Positions 25,774 through 34,684 are shown, counted from the stretch's first letter. The stretch is DNA of 64,000 nucleotides from CBDAQD01 sp965275905 (GCA_965275905.1 CBDHYJ010000077.1:1-64000); one strand, 5' to 3'. The notes: generated by a model not told the origin, from the sequence alone. Numbers and translations are program-made.

Positions 25774-26769
25774 TCACGACACCGCGGCGGCATAGGCGAT
25801 TCGATGACACAGCACCCCGTTCGGCTTGCGTATCAGGCTCGCCATAACATCGGGCAGTTCATCGAACCGGCTTTCACCCGTAATCAATGCATCCAGGGCC
25901 GGATCGGCGAGCAAATGCAGCGCATGCGTGAGACGATCGCGCATCGTCCAGATATCGCGGAAGGCCGGCGCGAGGTGGCCGACCTGGCTCGACCGTATTG
26001 TCAGCCGCCGGGAATGGAAGTGCTCGCCGAGCGGCAGACCGACGACGTTGTTCCCAAACCAGCTCAATTCGATGATCTCGGCCTCGAAGGCAGCAATCGA
26101 AAGGGCCCTGTGCAGTCCGGCCTCCGATCCGCTTGCGTGATAAATCCTGTCGAATTCGCCCTCGACATCTTCCGCCGGTCTGAAATCAATCTCCAGGGCG
26201 TCCGCCAGTGCCCCTCTTTCCGGATCGACATCGATCAGTTCAACGGACGCACCGGTGATGCGCGACACGAGATAGGCCGTCAGGCATCCGACCACGCCGG
26301 CGCCAACCACGGCGACGCGATGACCGGCATCGATATGGCCGTCGCCCACGGCGTTCAGCGCGGTTTCCATATTGGCCGCCAGAACCGCGCGGGCCGGCGG
26401 CAGGTCTTCCGGAACCGCGACGACAACCTGCTCCGGCACGACATAGGCCGTCTGGTGCGGAAACAGACAGAAGACGTTGCGGTCCTGCAGCGCGTCGGAA
26501 CCGGACACCACGCGGCCGACATTCATGTAGCCATACTTGACCGGCCCCGGGAAAGCACCATCCTGAAAAGGTGCCTTCATGGCTTCATACTGGTTCTCTG
26601 GGACCCTGCCCTGATGCACAAGGCTCTCGGTGCCGCGGCTGATGGCCGAATACAGCGTCTCGACGAGAATTTCGCTGTCGCGGGGAGGCTGCAGCCGTGC
26701 TGAGCGGATAACGCCGCGACCGGGCGGTTTGGCCCAGAACGCACGCGCAGATGTGATCTTCGGAGACAT
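25774..26769 (-). CDS. MDR-superfamily alcohol dehydrogenase-like oxidoreductase without catalytic zinc ligands
   Basis: This is a 331-residue medium-chain dehydrogenase/reductase. The dinucleotide loop is HRVAVVGAGVVGCLTAYLVS followed by ELIDVDPER. The position of the zinc-binding Cys is occupied by TLYSAISRGTESLVHQG, as in BchC-like and related zinc-less MDR proteins. ATG 26769 starts the five-gene overlapping operon that ends at 22531. The 58-bp gap to the divergent CDP-alcohol phosphatidyltransferase holds a short TCAC/GTGA inverted repeat (26786-26800). Substrate unknown. Confidence 0.8.
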   Translation of the reverse strand: MSPKITSARAFWAKPPGRGVIRSARLQPPRDSEILVETLYSAISRGTESLVHQGRVPENQYEAMKAPFQDGAFPGPVKYGYMNVGRVVSGSDALQDRNVFCLFPHQTAYVVPEQVVVAVPEDLPPARAVLAANMETALNAVGDGHIDAGHRVAVVGAGVVGCLTAYLVSRITGASVELIDVDPERGALADALEIDFRPAEDVEGEFDRIYHASGSEAGLHRALSIAAFEAEIIELSWFGNNVVGLPLGEHFHSRRLTIRSSQVGHLAPAFRDIWTMRDRLTHALHLLADPALDALITGESRFDELPDVMASLIRKPNGVLCHRIAYAAAVS

Positions 26770-26827
26770 GATTTTGCTTAAATGCTCACATATCTGGTGA
26801 CATACAAGTTAGACGGCCAGCCGGCAC

Positions 26828-27652
26828 ATGGTTCATTGTAACGATCGCATGAGAAAAACGGTTCAAACAAACGACTCCATGTTCTCCTCTGTCGCGCCGC
26901 GCTTTCGCGACAGAAACTTCGTGTCTGCGGACTTCATAAGGTTCGTTTCGGACATAACAATGGCAAGCGGTCTCATCGTCGCGCTTGCGGCAATAGCGGA
27001 GATGCCGGCTTCCGTGGCTTTTCAGGCAATCGTCGTCTTCGCCGCAATTGCCGCACTCATCACGCGGTCCAAGATCCGGCTGCGTTCAGACTGCCGCCTT
27101 GGCCCGGCGGACAAGGTCACGCTGCTGCGCGCCGTTATCGCCGCGCTTTGCGCGGGTCTCGTGTTCGGGGGCGAGACCGCTGTCACACTCGGATGGTGGC
27201 TGCCCGGGATCGTCGGAGTCGCTCTCGTGCTCGACGGGCTCGACGGCTGGATCGCGCGCTGGACCAATACCGCCAGCGTGTTCGGCGCCCGCTTCGACAT
27301 GGAAACCGACGCCTTCCTGATACTCGTGTTGTCGGCCCTCGTCTGGCAGATGGACAAAACCGGCGCCTGGGTTCTCGCGATCGGCGTCATGCGTTACGGC
27401 TTTGTCGCAGCGGCGTCCAACTGGCCGCAGCTCGGCTCGCCGCTCCCGCCCAGCAAAAGGCGCCAGACTGTCTGCGTCATTCAGGTCTGCGCCCTTCTGA
27501 TCTGCCTCCTGCCGCTTACCGGGCCACAGACGGCCACCGTGGTCAGCTTGGCCTCGCTCGCCGCTCTGACCATCTCGTTCAGCGTCGACATCGCCTGGCT
27601 TCTGAAGAACGGCGAAGGCAGCATGTCGGCAGGCCGTGCGCACAACAAATAG
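26828..27652 (+). CDS. CDP-alcohol phosphatidyltransferase family membrane protein
   Basis: This is a 274-residue protein with about six helices. The complete CDP-alcohol phosphotransferase motif (DGxxDGxxAR, eight residues, GxxxDxxxD) is present starting at about residue 136: DGLDGWIARW then VFGARFDMETD. Enzymes of this family displace CMP from a CDP-linked lipid or alcohol to make a phosphodiester. ATG 26879 is a possible shorter start. It is divergent from the MDR/PTPS/GT operon and probably contributes the lipid-linking step of that pathway. Confidence 0.85.
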   Translation: MVHCNDRMRKTVQTNDSMFSSVAPRFRDRNFVSADFIRFVSDITMASGLIVALAAIAEMPASVAFQAIVVFAAIAALITRSKIRLRSDCRLGPADKVTLLRAVIAALCAGLVFGGETAVTLGWWLPGIVGVALVLDGLDGWIARWTNTASVFGARFDMETDAFLILVLSALVWQMDKTGAWVLAIGVMRYGFVAAASNWPQLGSPLPPSKRRQTVCVIQVCALLICLLPLTGPQTATVVSLASLAALTISFSVDIAWLLKNGEGSMSAGRAHNK

Positions 27653-27821
27653 TCAAACCATTTGCACAATCCAGCCCAACTCCGCCCACAAGTCTGATCT
27701 TTACTCCGGTCCAAACGGCATATCCAACGAGCACCGGAGCAGGACGACGCTGGCCCGTCGGCTTCCACGCCTAAGGATCTGACCGAGAACAGATAACGTT
27801 CCGAGACGGGGAAGTCAGAGA

Positions 27822-29807
27822 GTGACGGCGGAGATTGGGCACTTTGCTCTGATCGTGGCATTCATGCTTTCGATCTGTCAGTCGATCATCCCGATGGTCG
27901 GGGCCCACTTCGGCGACAACCGGCTCATGTCCTCCGGCTCTTCATCGGCAATCGGCCAGTTTCTTGCAATTGCCGTGGCGTTTACCTGTCTGACGCTCAG
28001 CTATCTCGCCTCCGATTTTTCGGTCGCCAATGTCGCCGAGAATTCGAACTCAAAAATCCCGACGATCTACAAGATCTCCGGCGTGTGGGGGAACCACGAG
28101 GGCTCAATGGTGCTCTGGGTTCTCATACTCGCCGTCTTCGGCGCCGCGGTGGCAGCCTACGGCAGCAACCTGCCGCGCCCTCTCAAGGCCCGCGTCCTCG
28201 GCATCCAAGGGATGATCGGCGCGGCATTCCTGTCCTTCATCCTGTTCACATCCAATCCTTTCGCGCGCCTGAACCCTGCGCCCGCTGATGGAAACGACCT
28301 GAATCCGCTTCTGCAGGACATAGGTCTGGCGGTCCATCCGCCGTTTCTTTATCTCGGTTATGTCGGCTTCTCGGTCGCATTCGCATTTTCCGTCGCCGCC
28401 CTGATCGAGGGCCGTGTCGACGCGACCTGGGCGCGGTGGGTCCGCCCCTGGGTGCTGGCGGCATGGTGCTTCCTTACCATCGGCATCACGCTCGGCAGCT
28501 ACTGGGCATATTACGAACTTGGCTGGGGCGGCTGGTGGTTCTGGGATCCGGTCGAGAACGCATCGTTCATGCCGTGGCTCGTGGGCACGGCCCTCCTGCA
28601 CTGCGCCCTCGTCGTGGAAAGGCGCCAGGCTCTGGTCAGCTGGACGATCCTGCTCGGCATCCTGGCTTTCTCGCTCAGCCTGCTCGGCACGTTTCTGGTC
28701 CGCTCGGGCGTCCTGACGAGCGTCCACGCATTTGCACAGGATCCCAGTCGCGGCGCCTTCATACTGGCAATTCTGGTGATCGCGACCGGCGGCGCTCTCG
28801 TGCTCTATGCCCTTCGCGTCCCGGTCCTGAAACATGCCTCCCCGTTCTCGCCGGTCAGCCGCGAAGGGGCGCTCACGCTAAACAATGTGCTGCTGATCAC
28901 CGCGACCGGTACCGTCTTCATAGGGACTTTCTATCCGGTCATCATCGACACCATAGGCAACGACAAGATCTCCGTCGGACCGCCCTATTACAATCTTACC
29001 TTCGTCCCCATCATCATTCCGGTGCTGATCGCGATGGTTGTCGGCACGATGCTCAAATGGAAAAGGGACCGTATCCCCGAGGCCATGAGCAAACTCCGTA
29101 CCGCATCGGCCGTAGCGATCGCAGGGTTTCTCGTGGTTGCCGGCTGGACCCTCGGGCGCCATCTGCTGGCCGCGGCCGGGATCGGTCTGGCCATCTGGAT
29201 TGTGGTCGGCTCGTTCGCGGCGCTGGCTTACCGCATTCGTCTGGGAAAAGCGCCGCTGACACGGGCCCTGCATCTGGCCCGGACAACGCCCAGGGCGTTC
29301 TACGCAATGGTGATCGCCCATATCGGCGTCGGTATCACCGTGGCGGGCATCACAGTGATGACGGCATGGCAGAAGGAGAGTATCGAAACAATCCCGGTCG
29401 GCGGCCATCTCGATGTCGGCGCATACCGCATAACGCTCAAATCGATCACCACCCCCGACGGACCGAACTATCAGGCGGTCCACGGGCAGTTCGAGGTTCA
29501 CGAGGACGACGATCTCGTGACGACCCTGGTTTCGGAACGCCGCTTCTATCCCGTGCGCCGCTTCCAGTCGACCGAGGCGGGCATACGCAGCAACATGATT
29601 TCGAATATCTACGTCGCGCTCGGCGAACGCAGAGATGACGGACAATGGACTGTGCGCGCCTACTACCATCCGCTCGCACCGTGGATCTGGTTCGGTCCCC
29701 TGATCATGTCGCTCGGCGGCCTCATTTCGCTGACCGACCGACGTTTCCGTGTCGGTGCACCCCAGCGGGCTCGGGCGCGGCCGGCGGCACTGGCCCCGGC
29801 GGAGTGA
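27822..29807 (+). CDS. ccmF: CcmF, heme lyase subunit for cytochrome c maturation
   Basis: This is a 661-residue inner-membrane protein. The tryptophan-rich WWD heme-handling motif is WGGWWFWDPVENASFMPWL, flanked by conserved His in GLAVHPPFLYLGYVG and in SVHAFAQDPSRG. An N-terminal block VWGNHEGSMVLWV is also typical. CcmF ligates heme to apocytochrome CXXCH motifs together with CcmH and CcmI. The start is GTG 27822 with a weak ribosome site. No ccmE or ccmABCD is in the window. Confidence 0.95.
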   Translation: MTAEIGHFALIVAFMLSICQSIIPMVGAHFGDNRLMSSGSSSAIGQFLAIAVAFTCLTLSYLASDFSVANVAENSNSKIPTIYKISGVWGNHEGSMVLWVLILAVFGAAVAAYGSNLPRPLKARVLGIQGMIGAAFLSFILFTSNPFARLNPAPADGNDLNPLLQDIGLAVHPPFLYLGYVGFSVAFAFSVAALIEGRVDATWARWVRPWVLAAWCFLTIGITLGSYWAYYELGWGGWWFWDPVENASFMPWLVGTALLHCALVVERRQALVSWTILLGILAFSLSLLGTFLVRSGVLTSVHAFAQDPSRGAFILAILVIATGGALVLYALRVPVLKHASPFSPVSREGALTLNNVLLITATGTVFIGTFYPVIIDTIGNDKISVGPPYYNLTFVPIIIPVLIAMVVGTMLKWKRDRIPEAMSKLRTASAVAIAGFLVVAGWTLGRHLLAAAGIGLAIWIVVGSFAALAYRIRLGKAPLTRALHLARTTPRAFYAMVIAHIGVGITVAGITVMTAWQKESIETIPVGGHLDVGAYRITLKSITTPDGPNYQAVHGQFEVHEDDDLVTTLVSERRFYPVRRFQSTEAGIRSNMISNIYVALGERRDDGQWTVRAYYHPLAPWIWFGPLIMSLGGLISLTDRRFRVGAPQRARARPAALAPAE

Positions 29808-29812
29808 GTTGC

Positions 29813-30328
29813 ATGATCAGGTTTCGACTCGACCCCCGTTCACTTGCAAGACGTGCGGCGTGCATCGCGTGGGCACTGGTTCTCTGCCTGTCCACCGCCC
29901 TGCCCGCCACGGCCGTTCAGCCGGACGAGGTTCTGAAGGATCCGGCCCTCGAAGCGCGGGCGCGCGCGCTCAGCGCGGAACTGCGCTGCATCGTGTGCCA
30001 GAACCAGTCCATCGATGACTCGAATGCGCCGCTTGCCCGAGACCTCAGGATCATTCTGCGCGAGAGACTGACCGCCGGCGACACCGACCGCCAGGCCGTA
30101 GACTACATTGTCGCGCGTTACGGCAACTTCGTGCTGCTCAAACCGCCATTCCAGTTGAACACATTCGCTCTCTGGCTCGGGCCCATAATTCTGCTGATCC
30201 TGGCGGTATGGGGCTTCCGGATACTGCTTGGAAGACAGCGGAGAGATCTGGCGCAAGCGCCGGAGCCGCTCAGCCAGGACGAGCGCAAAGACCTTCAGAA
30301 GATTTTGAAAGAGGATTTCCGGCCATGA
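29813..30328 (+). CDS. ccmH: CcmH, apocytochrome c thiol-reducing protein
   Basis: This is a 171-residue protein starting at ATG 29813, 5 bp after ccmF. A signal peptide (to about residue 35) precedes the diagnostic LRCIVCQNQSIDDSNA (LRCxxCQNQ). A C-terminal membrane anchor follows (LWLGPIILLILAVWGF). The CxxC pair reduces apocytochrome thiols. The stop overlaps the ccmI start in ATGA. Confidence 0.94.
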   Translation: MIRFRLDPRSLARRAACIAWALVLCLSTALPATAVQPDEVLKDPALEARARALSAELRCIVCQNQSIDDSNAPLARDLRIILRERLTAGDTDRQAVDYIVARYGNFVLLKPPFQLNTFALWLGPIILLILAVWGFRILLGRQRRDLAQAPEPLSQDERKDLQKILKEDFRP

Positions 30329-31569
30329 CCTTATGGATCGCCCTGACCGTCATCATGTTTTCCGCCGCAATCCTGGTGGCCGTGCCGATGCTCAGGCGAC
30401 GCGGAAAGACCGCGCCCGAAGGAACGCCGGGCATTTCGGTCTACAAGGACCAGCTCGAGCAGCTCGAGCGGGAAAAGCAGGACGGCCTCATCGGTGAGGA
30501 GGAAGCCGATCTCGCTCGCGTAGAAATCGAGCGCCGCCTCATCGCTGCCGGGAAATCAGCCGATCAGGACGGCGGGTCGAAACTCGCACAGGCCTGGCAC
30601 ATCAGGGCGGGCCTTGCAGCCTGCAGTGTTGTCGCGTTCGGCTCGGTCGGCCTCTACGCCGCAATCGGAAGCCCGCACCTCGCGGTAAAGCAGCCCACCC
30701 CCACGATGGACGTCGTGGCAAATGCCCATCAACAGGGCCGCACCATGCAGGCCGGCGGAGATCAACTCGTCGACAATATCAGCGCCATGGTCAAGCGCCT
30801 CGAGGAGAAGCTCGAGGCCGAACCGGACAACGCCGACGGATGGAGAGTCCTGGGCTGGTCCTATTACAATATGGAGCGCTATGGCGACGCCGCTGACGCC
30901 TATCGCAAGGCGACCGAGCTCAACAAGGACAGCGCCATTCTGAAGTCGCTTTACGGCGAGGCTCTCGTGAAGGCGGCAGACGGAAAGGTCACGCCCGAGG
31001 CTCTGGCCGCATTTGCCGCGACACTCGCCATAAACCCGGACAACGTGCGGGCCCGGTACTTCACCGGTCTCCAGAAGGACCAGAATGGCGATACGAAGGG
31101 CGCGATCGACGCCTGGATCGATTTGCTGAAGCTCGCACCGACCGGAGTGGAATGGGCGCAGGACCTTCGCAAGCAGATCGTGGCGCGCGCTGAAGAGAAA
31201 GGGATCGAAGTCGCGACGCTCCTGCCGCCTGAAGAGGCCGCACCCGCCGCGCCGGTAACGAAGGTCGCGGAAACCGAACCGACTCGAAAGGGCCCGACAG
31301 CCGAGGACATTCAGGCCGCGGAGGAGATGACGCCGGATGACCGGATGGCAATGGTCCGCGGAATGGTCGACAGACTGGCGACCCGGCTCAAGGAGTCGCC
31401 GGACGATCCGGACGGCTGGATCCAGTTGATGCGGTCCCGGCTCGTGCTTGAGGATCGCGACGCCGCGGTGAAAGCCCTGTCGGACGCGATGACGGCATTT
31501 GCCGACAAGCCGGACGTGCAGAACCGGATCAAGAATGCAGCCGCAGCCCTTGGCTTGCGGGCAAACTGA
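30325..31569 (+). CDS. ccmI: CcmI, cytochrome c biogenesis TPR protein
   Basis: Start ATG 30325 overlaps the ccmH stop. The 414-residue product has an N-terminal membrane helix (LWIALTVIMFSAAILVAVPM), a cytoplasmic loop with a Glu-rich coiled segment (LEQLEREKQDGLIGEEEADL), and a second helix (GLAACSVVAFGSVGLYAAIG). A periplasmic TPR domain follows (NADGWRVLGWSYYNMERYGD and repeats), then a low-complexity linker and a CcmI-like C-terminal helical repeat. CcmI chaperones apocytochromes to CcmFH. The gene order F-H-I differs from the usual I-E-F-H. Confidence 0.88.
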   Translation: MTLWIALTVIMFSAAILVAVPMLRRRGKTAPEGTPGISVYKDQLEQLEREKQDGLIGEEEADLARVEIERRLIAAGKSADQDGGSKLAQAWHIRAGLAACSVVAFGSVGLYAAIGSPHLAVKQPTPTMDVVANAHQQGRTMQAGGDQLVDNISAMVKRLEEKLEAEPDNADGWRVLGWSYYNMERYGDAADAYRKATELNKDSAILKSLYGEALVKAADGKVTPEALAAFAATLAINPDNVRARYFTGLQKDQNGDTKGAIDAWIDLLKLAPTGVEWAQDLRKQIVARAEEKGIEVATLLPPEEAAPAAPVTKVAETEPTRKGPTAEDIQAAEEMTPDDRMAMVRGMVDRLATRLKESPDDPDGWIQLMRSRLVLEDRDAAVKALSDAMTAFADKPDVQNRIKNAAAALGLRAN

Positions 31570-31757
31570 AACGCATAGGAACCTTCGCCCGGATGCAGGC
31601 CCATCGTGTGCACCATGTCTGGCGCCAGCCGCCGTCGCCGCGTCTCCAAGCGCGGGGCTTATTGAGGCATGGCAACCTTCAAATGCTCACGATGCGTCCA
31701 AATTCCGGCCATTGTGTCGCCCATATTGCTAACGAAAATCCGTCTTCGTCTGGTCAA

Positions 31758-31805
31758 TCCTGCACAGTACAGAATGTTGAATTCGCGCTTTCCTGCACGA
31801 TTCAG
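31758..31805 (+). promoter_or_regulatory. Direct-repeat candidate activator site upstream of the cytochrome operon
   Basis: Two related 15-mers, TCCTGCACAGTACAG (31758-31772) and TCCTGCACGATTCAG (31791-31805), match at 12 of 15 positions. They are spaced 33 bp start to start, about three helical turns. They lie in the 278-bp, AT-richer gap between ccmI and the tetraheme cytochrome (ATG 31848). Helically phased direct repeats are typical of response-regulator binding sites. No confident -35/-10 pair could be assigned. Confidence 0.4.
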
Positions 31806-31847
31806 CTTTTATTTTGTTATGAGCTTCGTAAATCTGGCAATTAGAGC

Positions 31848-32945
31848 ATGAAAAAGACCATTATTACATACAATGTATCAAGTAATAATATTTTTAGTCG
31901 CGTTTTTACTGTAGATTTTGACCCACGCTTAGGAATTTTTATTCATTTAACGTGGTTATATTTGGTGGCTGTAGCCGCTGCGCTCATGCTTTCGACGCAG
32001 ATCGCCGGCGCGACCGACTCCGATCCGGAGAACGTCGTCGGGCCGAATGAATGCGCGGAATGCCACAAGGAAGAGGCGGAGATCTGGAAAGGCTCGCACC
32101 ACTTCTCGACATTCCGAAAAATGCCGCGCACGAAAGAGGCCCGTGCGATCAAGAAGAAGATGAAGATCAAGCGCATCAAGTCGCAGAGCCTTTGCCTGAC
32201 CTGTCACTTCACGGTGCAGAAGGTCAAGAAGCGGCCCAAGGCAGTGTCCGGAATTTCATGTGAAAAATGCCACGGGGACGGCAAGGGCTACCTGAAGGTT
32301 CATGCAGAGTTCAGCGGCCACAAGAAAAAAGAGGATGAACCCAAAGCGAAAGCCGCCCAGCGCTGGAAGAAGTCCGTACAAGCGGGACTGATCAGGCCCA
32401 AGGCCCTCTACGCTCTCGCCAAGAACTGTTACAGCTGCCACGTCGTCCCGCAGGAGAAGCTCGTGAACGTCGGAGACCATCCGGCAGGAAGCAAGTTCGA
32501 ACTCGTTTCCTGGTCTCAGGGCGAGGTCCGCCACAACGTCTGGTACACGAAGGGCAAGAGCAACGCCAAGGCCAGCACCAAGCGCAAACGAATGATGTTC
32601 CTCGTCGGACTTGCGGTCGAGTTCGAAACCGCCATCCGGGCCGTCGGCGTCGCTACCAAAAAGCAGACCTATGCCGTGAAGATGGCGCGCAGGGCAGCGG
32701 CGGCGCGGAAGCGCCTCGCGCAGGCCTCGAAAGCTCTCCCGAAGGTCAGGGAGTTGAGGACGATGGTCAAGCTGAGCAAGTCGGCCGGCCTGAAACTCAA
32801 CAACAACAGGGCCCTGTCGGCTGTCGCGGACAAGGTCGCGGCCGAAACGCTTTCGCTCATCGCGAAACACGACGGCAGCAAGTTTGCGGGCATCGACAAG
32901 ATGATACCCGGCGAAGACAAATACAAAGGCAAACCCAAGAAGTAA
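31848..32945 (+). CDS. Tetraheme c-type cytochrome, cytochrome c554-like
   Basis: This is a 365-residue protein with four CXXCH heme sites at residues 69 (CAECH), 116 (CLTCH), 138 (CEKCH) and 194 (CYSCH). An unusually long AT-rich N-terminus precedes a hydrophobic segment at about 38-53 (WLYLVAVAAALMLSTQIAGA), a signal peptide or anchor. The context of the first motif (GPNECAECHKEEAEIWKGSH) resembles cytochrome c554. The C-terminal third is Lys/Arg/Ala-rich and probably helical, without hemes. It is the first gene of the electron-transfer operon, 11 bp before the cNMP-ferredoxin gene. Likely a periplasmic shuttle. Confidence 0.85.
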   Translation: MKKTIITYNVSSNNIFSRVFTVDFDPRLGIFIHLTWLYLVAVAAALMLSTQIAGATDSDPENVVGPNECAECHKEEAEIWKGSHHFSTFRKMPRTKEARAIKKKMKIKRIKSQSLCLTCHFTVQKVKKRPKAVSGISCEKCHGDGKGYLKVHAEFSGHKKKEDEPKAKAAQRWKKSVQAGLIRPKALYALAKNCYSCHVVPQEKLVNVGDHPAGSKFELVSWSQGEVRHNVWYTKGKSNAKASTKRKRMMFLVGLAVEFETAIRAVGVATKKQTYAVKMARRAAAARKRLAQASKALPKVRELRTMVKLSKSAGLKLNNNRALSAVADKVAAETLSLIAKHDGSKFAGIDKMIPGEDKYKGKPKK

Positions 32946-32956
32946 GGTCCAGAACG

Positions 32957-34684
32957 ATGCTGTCACGCGCACCTGTACAGCACGCTCCGGAAGCGCCGCC
33001 GAAACCGGAGAGTGTGGAGCATCAACGCTGGGCAGAGCCCTTTGGCGGAACGCCGATACCCCTTCGCACGGTTCGTCAGATCCTGTCGCTGCCGGTTCTG
33101 AAGGACATCGACGCGACGGACTTTCCCAGCGATCTGCCGCCGGAAAAGATTATCGGCTACGACGGGCGGATCCTGAGCTTTGCCGTCGGTGACGTGATTT
33201 ACGACGAGGACGACTACGCAACATCTGTCTTCATCCTTCTGCGCGGAACCGTTCGCTCCGAACTGAGGGGTGGCACGGATATGACCGCCCAGACCGCCAG
33301 CTCATGGCTTCCCGACCTGCCGCGCCTGGGCACAGTCGGCTCGGGCATCCGCAGTTCCGCGGCCAGGCTGTTCAGGCGATCCGAATCCCGCCGTCCCGAC
33401 GAGACTGACACGACCGACTATGTATCCGACTCCAAGCACGACCAGTTGCCCGGGCTCCTTCTCGGCGCCGGAGAGCTGTTCGGGATCTGCTCCGCACTGA
33501 GGAGAACGCCGCGCAACAGCACGGTCGTTGTCTGCGAGGACGACACGGTCGTTCTGGAAATCCGGTGGCCGGGCATACGAGACCTACGGTTCTGGTCGGA
33601 AACCTTCCGCTCACGGACCAACGAAATCTACCAGGTGCGCAGCTGCTTCGCCGGACTGCGGCAATGCGCCTTGTTCGCGACATTGGACGATCCGACTCTA
33701 CAGGCTCTGGCCGAACGATCGGTCTTCGAGACTTACGGCGAACTGGGATGGTCATATTTTTATCAGCGTGCGGAAAGGCATGACGCCAGTGACACCGACA
33801 GGGACAGGGCCGAACCGGCAATTTCCGAGCAAGGTGACCATCTTGAGGGCATATTCGTCATCTGCTCAGGGTTCGTCCGGTTAACCCACCGGCTCAACCG
33901 GAACATCCTTACGGTCGGCTTTCTGACCGAGGGAGACGTTTTCGGCCTCGACCAACTGGTCGCCGGACTGAAGTCCGAAAACAGCTACGGCGTCGATTAT
34001 GGCCTCACGGCCTGCGGTTATGCCGATGTGATCTGGGTTCCGAAACACGTCATTCGAAACGGCCTGCCCGAGGAGCATCTCGAAGCCGGTGCCGCCGCGA
34101 TGAGAATGATCACACAGAACGGTCCGGGCCACGGCGCCGACCTGCCTCGGCCGCTGCTCGATTTCATCGTCGAAAACCGGTACTTCAACGGCGCCAATGC
34201 GATGGTGATCAACACGGATCGCTGCGTGAACTGCGACGACTGCGTTCGGGCCTGCGCCGCCACACACGGCAATGTGCCGCGTTTCGTCAGACAGGGCAAA
34301 ACCCATCACAACATGATGGTGGTCAACGCGTGCATGCACTGCACGGACCCGGTCTGCATGATCGACTGCCCTACGGCAGCCATTCATCGTGACGAAGTGA
34401 GCGGAACCGTCGTCATCGACGACGCAGCCTGCATCGGCTGCGGCACCTGCGCCAGCGCATGCCCCTACAACAATATAAGGATGGAAAGCGCCTTGAACGC
34501 CAAAGGCGCCGTGCAGTTGGGGGCGGATGGCGCCCCCCTGCTCCGGGCCACGAAGTGCGACCTCTGCCTCAACCAGAACGGCGGCCCGGCGTGCAAGCGC
34601 GCCTGCCCGCATGACGCGATCAGCCGTGTCGACCTGGAAGACGAGCAGATGCTTTCGGACTGGTTGCAAGTGGCGAAGGAATGA
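32957..34684 (+). CDS. Cyclic-nucleotide-binding domains fused to a four-cluster ferredoxin
   Basis: This is a 575-residue protein without a signal peptide, so cytoplasmic. Two CNMP-binding folds come first: one around residues 75-200 (SFAVGDVIYDEDDYATSVFI; FGICSALRRTPRNSTVV in the phosphate-binding-cassette position) and one around 290-370 (LEGIFVICSGFVRL; EGDVFGLDQLVAGL). The C-terminal 150 residues hold four [4Fe-4S] motifs at 423 (CVNCDDCVRAC), 459 (CMHCTDPVCMIDC), 492 (CIGCGTCASAC) and 534 (CDLCLNQNGGPACKRAC), like DmsB/HybA electron-transfer subunits. The stop overlaps the next gene in ATGA. Confidence 0.85.
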   Translation: MLSRAPVQHAPEAPPKPESVEHQRWAEPFGGTPIPLRTVRQILSLPVLKDIDATDFPSDLPPEKIIGYDGRILSFAVGDVIYDEDDYATSVFILLRGTVRSELRGGTDMTAQTASSWLPDLPRLGTVGSGIRSSAARLFRRSESRRPDETDTTDYVSDSKHDQLPGLLLGAGELFGICSALRRTPRNSTVVVCEDDTVVLEIRWPGIRDLRFWSETFRSRTNEIYQVRSCFAGLRQCALFATLDDPTLQALAERSVFETYGELGWSYFYQRAERHDASDTDRDRAEPAISEQGDHLEGIFVICSGFVRLTHRLNRNILTVGFLTEGDVFGLDQLVAGLKSENSYGVDYGLTACGYADVIWVPKHVIRNGLPEEHLEAGAAAMRMITQNGPGHGADLPRPLLDFIVENRYFNGANAMVINTDRCVNCDDCVRACAATHGNVPRFVRQGKTHHNMMVVNACMHCTDPVCMIDCPTAAIHRDEVSGTVVIDDAACIGCGTCASACPYNNIRMESALNAKGAVQLGADGAPLLRATKCDLCLNQNGGPACKRACPHDAISRVDLEDEQMLSDWLQVAKE

